Shown piece after piece: positions 24,419 through 32,935 of a DNA stretch of 64,000 nucleotides. Made by a program: the position numbers and the translations under genes. Position 1 is the stretch's first letter, and the number at the start of each line of letters is the position of its first letter. Source of the stretch: Burkholderiaceae bacterium (GTDB taxonomy: Bacteria; Pseudomonadota; Gammaproteobacteria; Burkholderiales; Burkholderiaceae_C); contig JACSRS010000096.1 in assembly GCA_014879655.1 (NCBI GenBank), positions 25,473-89,472 on the forward strand. The letters run 5' to 3'. The notes under the pieces were generated by a model. The model was not told the DNA's origin, made no database searches, and was given only the letters and a program-made list of their open reading frames with translations.

Positions 24419-25043
24419 GCAGTTCAGTCGCCTGGGGCAGCGCTTCGGCCACGCGCCGGTCGTGCGTGGCGATCACCAGCGTCGCGCCACAGGCTGCGGC
24501 GCTCTCGCGCAGCAGGGCCAGCGCCGACGCACACGCAAAGTCATCAAGGCTGGCCGTGGGCTCGTCGGCCAGGATCACACGCGGCGCACGCAGCACGGCG
24601 CGCGCCAGTGCCACACGCTGCGCCTGCCCGCCCGAGAGCTGATCGGGCTTGCGTTGTGCCAGATCGGCCACACCCAGGACATCAAGCGTGCGGGTGATGG
24701 CGCCTGGGTCTACCGGCAGCCCGCCCGCGTAATAGACCAGCGCGAGGTTGCCGGCCACGCTCAGCGCGTCGCTGAGGTATAGCTTCTGCGGCAACAGGCC
24801 GATGGCCCCGGCGCGCCAGGCGTCACGGGCACGCCCACCCAGCACACCCAAAGGCTGGCCTGCCACGATCATCTCGCCCTCGGTGGCGGTCAGCAGACCG
24901 GCCGCCAGCGCCAGCCAGGTCGATTTCCCGCTGCCCGAGGGTCCACGCAGCAGCAGCGTGCCACCTTGATCGACCCGCACGTCGGGGAAGCGCATTGTCG
25001 CGCCGCCGGGGTAGCAATAGGCCATCTGGCGGCTCACTATCAT
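24363..25043 (-). CDS. ABC transporter ATP-binding protein of the Zur operon
   Basis: This 226-residue LolD/MacB-like ATPase powers the FtsX-type permease encoded next. The Walker A is GPSGSGKS (about 36-43), the Q-loop is LLPQKL, the signature is LSGGQAQRVALARA, the Walker B is VILADEPTASLD, and the switch His is in IATHDRR. The start at 25043 overlaps the zur stop (ATGA). The final residues from about 210 to 226 are encoded by a copy of the dispersed repeat, so this tail is probably not ancestral. Confidence 0.87.
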   Translation of the reverse strand: MIVSRQMAYCYPGGATMRFPDVRVDQGGTLLLRGPSGSGKSTWLALAAGLLTATEGEMIVAGQPLGVLGGRARDAWRAGAIGLLPQKLYLSDALSVAGNLALVYYAGGLPVDPGAITRTLDVLGVADLAQRKPDQLSGGQAQRVALARAVLRAPRVILADEPTASLDDFACASALALLRESAAACGATLVIATHDRRVAEALPQATELLFSSKNGIIPASDGHSLL

Positions 25044-25546
25044 GCTCGCCCACCCGGCACGTGAGTGGCGCAATCCGCGCAAACGCCGCGCACCGCGAAG
25101 TCCACCGTCAAGCCCTGGTACCCCAGGGCTTTGAGCGCCTGCAGCGCCGTCTGTGCCGCTTTGTCCAGATCCAGAGCGCTGCCCTGCAAGGCGCTGTCCA
25201 GCGGGCGGTCGCGGTGGCAGCTCTGGCACTCAAAGTGGGGGATAGCATGAACACTGGGAGGCATGGACTGATACCGGCGAACGCGCTGGGTATCCACCCG
25301 GCACAACAGCAGGCCCGCCTGGGTCAGCCTGTCGATCAGGCGGTAGAGGGTGACTCTGTCCATCGCGTCACCACTATTCGCCCCCCCGGCATCCGCCAGC
25401 GCCGCCTGCAACTGGCCATGGGTATAGCTGGTCGTGGGGTGAGCCAGCAGCCATCCCAGCACTTTTCGCGCGGCAGCGGTGCGGCGCAGCCCGTGGGCCG
25501 CCAGCAGCGCGTCGATGGAGTCGGTATTGGCAGGCGCAAGTGCCAT
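25040..25546 (-). CDS. zur: Zinc uptake regulator, Fur family
   Basis: This zinc-sensing repressor has 168 residues. A winged helix spans about 12-80 (GLRRTAAARKVLGWLLAHPT, then MDRVTLYRLIDRLTQAGLL), followed by a dimerisation domain. Two CxxC pairs, Cys107/Cys110 (HFECQSCHRD) and Cys156/Cys159 (GVCADCATH), form the structural zinc site. Its neighbours on both sides are zinc transport genes, which fixes the call as Zur rather than Fur or PerR. The ATG at 25546 is chosen because the frame further upstream runs over the operators. It should repress both arms and itself. Confidence 0.88.
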   Translation of the reverse strand: MALAPANTDSIDALLAAHGLRRTAAARKVLGWLLAHPTTSYTHGQLQAALADAGGANSGDAMDRVTLYRLIDRLTQAGLLLCRVDTQRVRRYQSMPPSVHAIPHFECQSCHRDRPLDSALQGSALDLDKAAQTALQALKALGYQGLTVDFAVRGVCADCATHVPGGRA

Positions 25547-25612
25547 TGGTAATTTCCTGTGAAACCGGCAACCTGAAGAACTGACACAACAAATTCTCCG
25601 GGGCCAAAGAAT

Positions 25613-25633
25613 TATCGCAACAAAGTTGCAATA
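25613..25633. promoter_or_regulatory. Zur box 1 (candidate)
   Basis: This 21-bp palindrome has the core GCAAC-AAA-GTTGC and outer TAT/ATA flanks, with one mismatched pair. It lies between zur and the znu operon. A second site of the same form is 26 bp away, centre to centre. Confidence 0.65.
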
Positions 25634-25638
25634 GCATC

Positions 25639-25659
25639 TAACGCAATTCAGTTGCATTA
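25639..25659. promoter_or_regulatory. Zur box 2 (candidate)
   Basis: This 21-bp palindrome has the core GCAAT-TCA-GTTGC with outer TAA/TTA flanks. It matches box 1 and ends on the first base of the ATG at 25659. Repressor binding here would block the rightward transcript. Confidence 0.65.
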
Positions 25660-25850
25660 TGAACCCAACCCAAGACGTTGACCCGCAATCCGCGGCAAGC
25701 AAGGACGCCAAGCCGGTGAGTTTTCATTGCGCGGGCACGCGAAGTGTGCTGGCGTGGCCCGCGTGGTTGCGCCTGCTGACGGTGGCGCCCGCGTTGCTGC
25801 TGCTCTGGCTGGCTGTGCTGTGGGCTCTCTCGGATCTGGTGCCGCGATGA
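25659..25850 (+). CDS. Small single-span membrane protein preceding znuC
   Basis: The 63 residues have a polar N-terminus and one hydrophobic helix (LTVAPALLLLWLAVLWAL, about 41-58). No family is recognised. The stop overlaps the znuC start as ATGA, which argues that it is translated. No ribosome-binding site precedes the ATG at 25659, since Zur box 2 fills that space; a GTG at 25716 with AAGGAC upstream would give a 44-residue form that keeps the helix. It may assist the ZnuCB complex, but that is only inferred from position. Confidence 0.5.
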   Translation: MNPTQDVDPQSAASKDAKPVSFHCAGTRSVLAWPAWLRLLTVAPALLLLWLAVLWALSDLVPR

Positions 25851-26683
25851 ACTCTGCCTCAAGTCCTGCCGGACACGGGGCGCCGCTGGTGGACCTGGAC
25901 AACCTGACCGTGAGCTACCGCAAGCATCCCGCCCTGCACCACATATCCGGCGTATTTGCGCAAGGGTCGCTCACTGCGGTCATGGGGCCCAATGGCTCGG
26001 GAAAAAGTACGCTCTTAAAGAGCATTGCCGGGCTGCTGCCTGTTGGCTGCGACCGCCCGGCCGCTGCCCTCCAGGTCAATCTGAACCACCGCCCGATGGC
26101 GTATCTGCCGCAGTTCAGCGAGATCGACCGCAGCTTCCCGATCGATGTGAAGGACTGCGTGCTGCTGGGCTTGTGGGGCCGCACGGGGCCGCTGGGCGGC
26201 ATGGGTGCGGCGATGCTGGAGCGGGTGGACGCGGCCCTTCATTCGGTGGGTCTGCAGGGTTTCGAGCGACGCAGCGTGGGTTCACTGTCCAGCGGGCAGT
26301 TTCAGCGGGTCTTGTTTGCCCGCCTGCTGGTGCAGGACGCCGACCTGATTCTGCTGGACGAGCCCTTCAACGCTATGGACGCGCGAACCACGGCCGACCT
26401 GCTGGCACTGGTTCAACACTGGCACCAGGAGCGTCGCACCGTGATCGCCGTGCTGCACGACGAAGCCCAGGTACGCCAGCACTTCCCTCAGACCTTGTTA
26501 CTGGCGCGCGAGCGGGTGGCTTGGGGGCCCACCGCCGTCGTACTCACCCCGGAAAACCTGCAGCGCGCCCGTGCCATGGCCGAAGCCTGGGACGAAACGG
26601 CCCGGGTGTGTGAGCTTGACGTCGCGCCCACGGGCCCGATGGACCCCTCGCGGACGCAGGCGCCAAGCTCCACGGCGGTTTGA
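25847..26683 (+). CDS. znuC: Zinc ABC transporter ATP-binding protein
   Basis: This ATPase energises high-affinity zinc uptake. The 278 residues have Walker A GPNGSGKS (about 46-53), the manganese/zinc-type strand YLPQFSEIDRSFPIDVKDCV, the signature LSSGQFQRVLFARL, Walker B LILLDEPFNAMD and the switch His in VLHD. The start is the ATG overlapping the small membrane protein stop. znuB follows ten bases after its stop. Confidence 0.92.
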   Translation: MNSASSPAGHGAPLVDLDNLTVSYRKHPALHHISGVFAQGSLTAVMGPNGSGKSTLLKSIAGLLPVGCDRPAAALQVNLNHRPMAYLPQFSEIDRSFPIDVKDCVLLGLWGRTGPLGGMGAAMLERVDAALHSVGLQGFERRSVGSLSSGQFQRVLFARLLVQDADLILLDEPFNAMDARTTADLLALVQHWHQERRTVIAVLHDEAQVRQHFPQTLLLARERVAWGPTAVVLTPENLQRARAMAEAWDETARVCELDVAPTGPMDPSRTQAPSSTAV

Positions 26684-26693
26684 AGGCCACGCC

Positions 26694-27587
26694 ATGGACA
26701 CACTGTTGATCGGCGCATGGACCGTCCTGTTCGCACCGTTTGCCGAATTCGCCTTCATGCGCCGGGCGCTGGTGGCCGTTTTGGCCCTGGCGCTCAGTGC
26801 AGCGCCGCTGGGCGTGTTCCTGACCTTGCGGCGGATGAGCCTTCTGGGCGATGCGCTGAGCCATGCCGTGCTGCCCGGCGTGGCCATCGGCTTCCTGGTG
26901 GCGGGTCTGTCGCTGCCGGCGATGGCCCTGGGCGGTGTGGTGGCGGGGCTGGTGGTTGCGGGCATCGCCGGCCTGGTCAGCCGGTTGACGCTGCTCAGGG
27001 AGGACGCCAGCCTGGCTGCTTTCTACCTGGTAGCCCTGGCCCTGGGCGTGACGCTGATCTCCCGCCACGGCACGCAGCTGGATTTGCTGCACATCCTGTT
27101 TGGCAGCGCTCTGGGGGTGGACGACGCCGCACTGCTACTGGTTGCCGGTATTGCCACGGTCAGCGTGCTCGCGCTCGCGCTGATGTACCGCGGCCTGGTG
27201 TTGGAGACCTTTGACCCTGGCTTTCTCAAGGTCCGGCACGGGACTCACTTGGGCGGATGGGTGTGGCACCAGGGTTTTCTGCTGCTGGTGGTGGTGAACC
27301 TGGTGGCGGGCTTTCAGACCCTGGGAACCTTGATGGCCGTGGGCCTGATGATGCTGCCCGCCGTGTCCGCGCGCCTGTGGCATGACACCTTGCCCGCGCA
27401 GTTGATGAACGCCAGCCTGCAAGCCTGCATGGCAGGGTTCGCGGGCCTGCTGCTGTCGTACCACCTGGATACGCCTTCGGGGCCGACCATCATCGGCTGC
27501 GCCGGCGCACTCTATTTTGTCTCGCTGGTTCTGGCACCGGCAGGCTGGCTACCCCGCTGGCGCGACACCTCGCACCGGGTTGCGTGA
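26694..27587 (+). CDS. znuB: Zinc ABC transporter permease
   Basis: This 297-residue ABC-3 family permease has about eight hydrophobic segments. Typical stretches are PFAEFAFMRRALVAVLALAL, then GVFLTLRRMSLLGDALSHAV and LPGVAIGFLVAG near the start, and LGTLMAVGLMMLPAVSARLW in the second half. It forms the membrane channel with znuC as motor. Confidence 0.92.
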   Translation: MDTLLIGAWTVLFAPFAEFAFMRRALVAVLALALSAAPLGVFLTLRRMSLLGDALSHAVLPGVAIGFLVAGLSLPAMALGGVVAGLVVAGIAGLVSRLTLLREDASLAAFYLVALALGVTLISRHGTQLDLLHILFGSALGVDDAALLLVAGIATVSVLALALMYRGLVLETFDPGFLKVRHGTHLGGWVWHQGFLLLVVVNLVAGFQTLGTLMAVGLMMLPAVSARLWHDTLPAQLMNASLQACMAGFAGLLLSYHLDTPSGPTIIGCAGALYFVSLVLAPAGWLPRWRDTSHRVA

Positions 27588-27653
27588 GCCGGCTTGCTTA
27601 CGCCTGAAAAGCAAGACTCTCCCCGATGCCTTCCTCCCATCGAAGAACTCACC

Positions 27654-28571
27654 ATGAACCCCTCCCGACGCATTCTCCTGGCAAGCAGTCTGATCCTGGC
27701 ACTGACGAAAAGCGGTCTCGCCAACGCCGACGACAAAATCCCGGTCGCGGCCAGCTTCAGCATCCTCGGCGACCTGGTGCGTGTCGTAGGCGGCGACCGC
27801 GTGGCTGTCACCACGCTGGTGGGGCCCGACCAGGACGCGCATGCGTTTGAACCCAGGCCAGCCGACGCCAGGACCCTTCTCGCCACGAAGCTGTTTGTGA
27901 CCAACGGTCTGAGCTTCGAGCCCTGGGCCACCAGGCTGGCCCAAGCCACAGGCTACCGCGGCGCCACTGTCGTGGCCTCGAAAGGCGTCAAGCCGATCCC
28001 ATCCGGCGCGCCCGGCAATCACGGCAGTCATCGACACGAAACCGCCGATCCGCATGCCTGGCAGGATCCAGAAAACGTGGTGCTGTACGTGCGCAACATC
28101 GCTGCCGGCTTGTCCGGAATCGATCCCCAGGGGGCCAACGGGTATCAGGCCAACGCTGAAGCCTATGCCAAGGAACTCCGGGCGCTGGACGCCTGGGCCC
28201 GCGAACAATTCGCAGCCATCCCGCTGGACAAGCGCAAGGTGATCACTTCGCATGACGCTTTTGGCTACCTGGCAGCGCGCTACCAGATCCGGTTTCTGGC
28301 ACCCCAGGGCGTGAACACCGATGCAGCGCCGGGCGCAAGGCAGGTGGCCCGCCTCATCGAGCAAATCCTGCGTGAAAAAATCAAGGCTGTGTTTGTGGAG
28401 AACATGAGCAACCCCAAACTGATCGAACAACTTGCCAAGGATACTGGTGTCGCGGTCGGGGCCCGCCTGTATGCCGATGCCCTGTCTTCCGCCGGCCAGC
28501 CCGGTTCCAGCTACCTGCTGATGATGCGACACAACGTGGCCCAACTGGCGGCGGGAATGAAGCTGAACTGA
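27654..28571 (+). CDS. znuA: Zinc ABC transporter periplasmic binding protein
   Basis: This 305-residue cluster A-I binding protein has a signal peptide ending near residue 23 (GLANA-DDK). Metal ligands of the family are visible: His in DQDAHAFEPRPAD, His in DPHAWQDPENV, His in ITSHDAFGYLA and a late Asp in LYADALS. The His-rich loop of ZnuA is short here (GNHGSHRHETADPHA). The ATG at 27654 has only a weak ribosome site; 66 bases separate it from znuB. Confidence 0.9.
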   Translation: MNPSRRILLASSLILALTKSGLANADDKIPVAASFSILGDLVRVVGGDRVAVTTLVGPDQDAHAFEPRPADARTLLATKLFVTNGLSFEPWATRLAQATGYRGATVVASKGVKPIPSGAPGNHGSHRHETADPHAWQDPENVVLYVRNIAAGLSGIDPQGANGYQANAEAYAKELRALDAWAREQFAAIPLDKRKVITSHDAFGYLAARYQIRFLAPQGVNTDAAPGARQVARLIEQILREKIKAVFVENMSNPKLIEQLAKDTGVAVGARLYADALSSAGQPGSSYLLMMRHNVAQLAAGMKLN

Positions 28572-28774
28572 AAGGCTCCAGCGCGTCCCGGTGCGGGAGT
28601 GGTCTGGCGCCCTGCACGGCCACACTGGGTGTGAGCAGGTTGCCCGCCTGAAAGCCCACGTGCACATCCTCGCGCAGCCGCTGCGTCAGCCCGAAGCCAT
28701 GGACCGGAACACCGACGGAACAGGCTGCCGCTTGATGGGGAGGCCCTCGATTTCTTCAAGCCAGGGCTTGACGC

Positions 28775-29317
28775 TCAATCCTTCGCCAGCCGCGCAAAGG
28801 TCTTGCGGAACTTGGCCACCTTGGGCGCTGCCACGGCCATGCAGTAGCCCTGGCCCGGGTTTTTCTCGAAGAAATCCTGGTGGTAGCCCTCGGCCGGCCA
28901 GTAGTTCTCCAGCGGCGCGACCTCGGTAACGATGGGTGCGCCGAACAGCTTGTCCTGGCTCATTTCACGGATCAGGTCATCAGCCACCGCCTTCTGCTCG
29001 GGCGTCGTGTAGTAGATGCCGCTGCGGTACTGGGTGCCGGTGTCGTTGCCCTGACGGTTCAGCGTTGTCGGGTCATGAATCACGAAGAAGATTTCGAGCA
29101 GTTCCCGGGTGCTGACCTCGGTGGTGTCGTAGACGAGTTTGACCACTTCGTTGCAACCGGTGCGGCCGGTGCAGACGTCTTCGTAGCTGGGCCGGGCCGC
29201 CTGGCCGTTGCTGTAGCCGGACTCGACGTCGGTCACGCCCCGCACGCGCACATAGACGGCTTCGGTGCACCAGAAGCAGCCGCCACCGAGCACGAGGGTT
29301 TGAAGGGTTGAGGACAT
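28775..29317 (-). CDS. msrA: Peptide methionine sulfoxide reductase A
   Basis: MsrA repairs methionine-S-sulfoxide in proteins. The 180 residues have the catalytic GGGCFWCTEAVY near the start (Cys14 by family position), GYSNGQAARPSYEDVCTGRT, YDTTEVSTRELLEIFF, HDPTTLNRQGNDTGTQYRSG and NYWPAEGYHQDFFEKNPGQG. The 203 bp between it and znuA (28572-28774) hold nothing I can support. An inverted repeat CTGTCAG-TCG-CTGACAG lies upstream at 29336-29352. Confidence 0.96.
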   Translation of the reverse strand: MSSTLQTLVLGGGCFWCTEAVYVRVRGVTDVESGYSNGQAARPSYEDVCTGRTGCNEVVKLVYDTTEVSTRELLEIFFVIHDPTTLNRQGNDTGTQYRSGIYYTTPEQKAVADDLIREMSQDKLFGAPIVTEVAPLENYWPAEGYHQDFFEKNPGQGYCMAVAAPKVAKFRKTFARLAKD

Positions 29318-29394
29318 GGAGATCTCCGGTGAAACCTGTCAGTCGCTGACAGTCGCCGCATCTTACGACGCGGCCCCGTGGCATCAGCGCCTGG

Positions 29395-29718
29395 TCAGTC
29401 CCGCCTGCGCGTCTTTTGCTTGCTGGCCCGCATCGGACCGACGATCTTGCGCATCAGCCGCAGCGCAAGCAGAAAGGCGACGGCCGTTGCGATGGCCGCC
29501 ATCAGCGAACGCAGGTGAAATACCTTGTCGTCCGGCGGCACGCCGCTGAACATGGCCACCAGGAAATCGCCACCGATGAACGCGCCGAAGACGCCCACCA
29601 GCACGTTTTCGATCACGACGATCCGCTCCTTCTGCCCCGCAACCAAGCCAGCCACCAGGCCGATGAGGCCGCCCACAAAACACCAGATGTAAGGATTGAT
29701 GCCGTTCTCCTGCAACAA
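29395..29718 (-). CDS. Small three-helix membrane protein
   Basis: This 107-residue protein has three hydrophobic segments: about 9-27 (YIWCFVGGLIGLVAGLVAG), 34-56 and 70-88, and a very basic C-terminus (RASKQKTRRRD). The glycine-rich helices recall the GlsB/YeaQ transglycosylase-associated family, but the match is not firm. It is six bases downstream of the LysR gene stop on the same strand and may be read with it. Confidence 0.6.
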   Translation of the reverse strand: MLQENGINPYIWCFVGGLIGLVAGLVAGQKERIVVIENVLVGVFGAFIGGDFLVAMFSGVPPDDKVFHLRSLMAAIATAVAFLLALRLMRKIVGPMRASKQKTRRRD

Positions 29719-29724
29719 GAATGA

Positions 29725-30669
29725 TCAGCCCATGGTGCCAGCATTTGCGCCCGGCGTACCAACTGAATGCTTCGGGCCGTTGCCCGTCAACGCGGGTTCG
29801 GCCCGGACAGCATCCAGAAAGGCCGCCAACGCCTGGTGTTCCCGGTCCGTTTTCCACAGGCAATAGGTGTCATAGGGTGACGTTTCAACATCCAGCGGCA
29901 CAAACGCGGTGCCCGGCACCGCCGACTCGCGCAGCGCCTGCGGGACCAGCGCTAAACCCAGCCCCTGCGAAACCAGGGACACCACGCTGAGCCAGTGCCG
30001 CAACTCATAGCGCACTTCGGGGGTGAAGCCAGCATCGGTACACAAGGCGACGATCCGCGCGTGGTAGTCGGCCGAGACACCGGGCGAGATGCACGCAAAC
30101 GGCTCACCCCGCAAATCCGACAGCGGCAGCGAATGCCTGCCTGCCAGCGCATGCGCGGCGGGCAGACAGGCCACCAGCGGCTGGCTGACCACCAGGATCT
30201 TCGACAGTCCCGGCGGCACGCGGGTGGTGTGAACGAAACCCAGATCCAGTCCTTCGCGGGTCAGTTCGATCAGCTGTTCACTCGAACTCAGTTCCCGCAA
30301 TGTCAGACGCAGCCGCGGGTGCTGCACTTGGAATCGCCCGAGCAAGGCCGGCAGCCCGCAATACAGCATGGTGCCGACGAAGCCGACCTGCAGGCTGCCA
30401 GCGAGCCCGTCGGCCACGTCTCGCGCGTGCCGGGCGGCCTGCTGGGCTTGCTCCAGCAGCGCGCGGGCACGGGGTATCAGGGCGCGCCCGGCTTCGGTCA
30501 GGTGCACGGCCTTGCTGTTGCGGGTAAAGAGCCGGGCGCCGACGGAGGCTTCGAGTTGCTGGATGTTCGTGGAGAGCGGCGGCTGTGAAATGGACAGCCG
30601 CCGCGCGGCGCGGCCAAAGTGCAGTTCTTCGGCCAGTACCAGGAAATAGCGAAGATGGCGAAACTCCAT
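29725..30669 (-). CDS. LysR-family regulator divergent from gcdH
   Basis: This 314-residue regulator has an N-terminal helix-turn-helix (FRHLRYFLVLAEELHFGRAA, then SQPPLSTNIQQLEASVG) and an effector domain of the CbnR/BenM type (VGFVGTMLYCGLPALLGRFQ). It diverges from glutaryl-CoA dehydrogenase across 101 bp, so it probably senses a lysine, tryptophan or glutarate catabolic intermediate. The neighbouring small membrane gene may share its transcript. Confidence 0.85.
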   Translation of the reverse strand: MEFRHLRYFLVLAEELHFGRAARRLSISQPPLSTNIQQLEASVGARLFTRNSKAVHLTEAGRALIPRARALLEQAQQAARHARDVADGLAGSLQVGFVGTMLYCGLPALLGRFQVQHPRLRLTLRELSSSEQLIELTREGLDLGFVHTTRVPPGLSKILVVSQPLVACLPAAHALAGRHSLPLSDLRGEPFACISPGVSADYHARIVALCTDAGFTPEVRYELRHWLSVVSLVSQGLGLALVPQALRESAVPGTAFVPLDVETSPYDTYCLWKTDREHQALAAFLDAVRAEPALTGNGPKHSVGTPGANAGTMG

Positions 30670-30688
30670 GCATCTCCAATTCGTATTG

Positions 30689-30700
30689 TTGAATATTCAA
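30689..30700. promoter_or_regulatory. Candidate LysR operator upstream of gcdH
   Basis: TTGAATATTCAA is a perfect 12-bp palindrome in an AT-rich block between the divergent LysR and gcdH genes, 20 bases from the LysR start. The position fits a LysR recognition site. Confidence 0.5.
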
Positions 30701-30770
30701 TTGATATTAGACAGCTATTGTCGAATCGCCAACAATAGGCGATCGACCACCCGCCGCCACTGGAGACACC

Positions 30771-31967
30771 ATGAAAGCCAAATTCAACTGGGAAGACCCC
30801 TTCCTGCTGTCCGAACAGCTCAGCGACGATGAGCGCGCCATCCAGGAGGCCGCCCACACCTTCTGCCAGGAAAAGCTGCAGACGCGCGTGCTGATGGCGG
30901 CCCGCAATGAAAAGTTCGACCGCGAAATCATGACCGAGGCCGGCGCCATGGGTTTTCTCGGCTCCACCATCGAGGGCTACGGCTGCGCCGGCCTGAGCTA
31001 CGTCGCCTACGGCCTGATCGCCCGCGAGGTCGAGCGTGTCGACAGCGGATACCGCAGCGCCATCAGCGTGCAAAGCTCGCTGGTGATGCACCCGATCAAC
31101 GAATACGGCAGCGAAGCCCAGAAGCAGAAGTACCTGCCCAAACTGGCCACCGGCGAATGGGTCGGCTGCTTCGGCCTGACCGAGCCGAACCACGGCTCCG
31201 ACCCGGCCAGCATGCTGACCCGTGCACGGCCGGTGGACGGCGGCTACCAGCTCAAGGGCGCCAAGATGTGGATCACCAACAGCCCGATCGCCGACGTGTT
31301 TGTGGTCTGGGCCAAGCTGGCCGACCCGGATGGCAAAGTCGGCGGCCAGGAATGCATCCGCGGCTTCATCCTCGAAAAAGGCATGAAGGGCCTCTCCGCC
31401 CCCAAGATTGAAGGCAAGATGAGCCTGCGCGCCAGCATCACCGGCGAAATCGTGATGGACGACGTTTTCGTGCCTGAATCCCAGCTGCTGCCCAATGTGG
31501 CCGGCCTGAAAGGCCCGTTCGGCTGCCTGAACAAGGCGCGCTACGGCATCGCCTGGGGCGCACTGGGCGCGGCCGAAGACTGCTGGCACCGTGCCCGCCA
31601 GTACACGCTGGACCGCGTGCAGTTCGGCCGGCCGCTGGCGCAGAACCAGCTGATCCAGAAAAAACTGGCCGACATGCAGACCGAAATTGCACTGGGCCTG
31701 CAGGGCTGCCTGCGCGTAGGCCGGCTGATGGACGAAGGCAAGGCCGTGCCGGAGATGGTCAGCCTGATCAAGCGCAACTCCTGCGGCAAGGCGCTCGACA
31801 TCGCCCGCATGGCGCGCGACATGCACGGCGGCAACGGCATCCATGACGAATACCACGTGATCCGCCACATGATCAACCTGGAAACGGTCAACACTTACGA
31901 AGGCACGCACGACGTGCACGCACTGATTCTGGGCCGTGCACAGACCGGGCTGCAGGCGTTTTATTGA
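30771..31967 (+). CDS. gcdH: Glutaryl-CoA dehydrogenase
   Basis: This FAD enzyme oxidises and decarboxylates glutaryl-CoA to crotonyl-CoA in lysine and tryptophan breakdown. The 398 residues match Gcd[73 protein letters not shown], and near the end [20 protein letters not shown] with [17 protein letters not shown], where the Glu in TYEGT is the catalytic base. It is under a divergent LysR regulator. Confidence 0.95.
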   Translation: MKAKFNWEDPFLLSEQLSDDERAIQEAAHTFCQEKLQTRVLMAARNEKFDREIMTEAGAMGFLGSTIEGYGCAGLSYVAYGLIAREVERVDSGYRSAISVQSSLVMHPINEYGSEAQKQKYLPKLATGEWVGCFGLTEPNHGSDPASMLTRARPVDGGYQLKGAKMWITNSPIADVFVVWAKLADPDGKVGGQECIRGFILEKGMKGLSAPKIEGKMSLRASITGEIVMDDVFVPESQLLPNVAGLKGPFGCLNKARYGIAWGALGAAEDCWHRARQYTLDRVQFGRPLAQNQLIQKKLADMQTEIALGLQGCLRVGRLMDEGKAVPEMVSLIKRNSCGKALDIARMARDMHGGNGIHDEYHVIRHMINLETVNTYEGTHDVHALILGRAQTGLQAFY

Positions 31968-31971
31968 GGCC

Positions 31972-31990
31972 CCAGCCCCCAAAGGGCTGG
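31972..31990 (+). terminator. Hairpin after gcdH
   Basis: CCAGCCC-CCAAA-GGGCTGG lies four bases after the gcdH stop. It has seven perfect base pairs but no T-tract, so termination would be weak or Rho-assisted. Confidence 0.4.
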
Positions 31991-32120
31991 CTGAGGCCGG
32001 TTCAGCGACCGGTCGTGTGGCGTGGTCTCTGACGGGATCCGTGGGAAGCAACGACCCCATCGGACAGAAATGTTCCCGCTTAAACTGCGCCCTGCTACAC
32101 GCCGACCCTGAATCCGCCTC

Positions 32121-32900
32121 ATGAAAATTGCCACCTGGAACATCAACTCGCTGACCGTGCGGCTGCCTCAGGTTCTGGACTGGCTGGCGGCCAATCCGGT
32201 GGACGTGCTGGGCCTGCAGGAACTCAAGCTCAGTGACGACAAGTTTCCGCTCGACGCGCTGCAGGCGATCGGCTATCACAGCGCCGTGTTCGGTCAGAAG
32301 ACCTACAACGGCGTTGCCCTTCTGACACGTGCGCCGGTGACCGGCGTGGTGAAAAACATCCCTGGCTTTGCTGACGAGCAATCCCGCGTCATCGCTGGCA
32401 CGATCGCCAGCCCGGCGGGTGACGTGCGCGTGATCAACGGCTATTTTGTCAACGGCCAGGCGCCGGGCACCGACAAGTTTGCCTACAAGATGACCTGGCT
32501 GGCGGCGTTGCGCGACTGGCTGGCGACCGAACTGGCGCGACACCCCCGGCTGGTGTTGATGGGAGACTTCAACATCACCGCCGACGATCGCGACAGCTGG
32601 GACCCGGACGGTCTGCGAGAAACCATTCACCACACGAGCGCCGAGCGCGAGGCGCTTCAATCGCTGCTGGCCCTGGGCCTGCACGACGCCTTCCGCCTCT
32701 TCGAGCAGCCCGAGAAAAGTTACAGCTGGTGGGACTACCGCGAATTCGCCTTTCGCCGCAACCGGGGTCTGCGCATCGACTACACGCTGGTCAGCGAGGC
32801 GCTCAGGCCCCAGGTGCTTGCCTGCGCCATCGACAGGTTGCCGCGCAAGAACGAACGCCCCAGCGACCACACCCCCGTGGTGCTGACGCTGGCCGACTGA
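32121..32900 (+). CDS. xthA: Exodeoxyribonuclease III
   Basis: This is an AP endonuclease and 3'-exonuclease for base-excision repair. The 259 residues have MKIATWNINSLTVRLPQVLD, LGLQELKLSDDKFP (metal Glu), NGVALLTRAP, VLMGDFNITADDRD, YSWWDYREFAFRRNRGLRID and a final SDHTPVVLTLAD. All catalytic motifs of the ExoIII family are intact. Confidence 0.95.
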   Translation: MKIATWNINSLTVRLPQVLDWLAANPVDVLGLQELKLSDDKFPLDALQAIGYHSAVFGQKTYNGVALLTRAPVTGVVKNIPGFADEQSRVIAGTIASPAGDVRVINGYFVNGQAPGTDKFAYKMTWLAALRDWLATELARHPRLVLMGDFNITADDRDSWDPDGLRETIHHTSAEREALQSLLALGLHDAFRLFEQPEKSYSWWDYREFAFRRNRGLRIDYTLVSEALRPQVLACAIDRLPRKNERPSDHTPVVLTLAD

Positions 32901-32935
32901 TTCACACCCGACTCACACGCCAGGGAACCGCGAGC

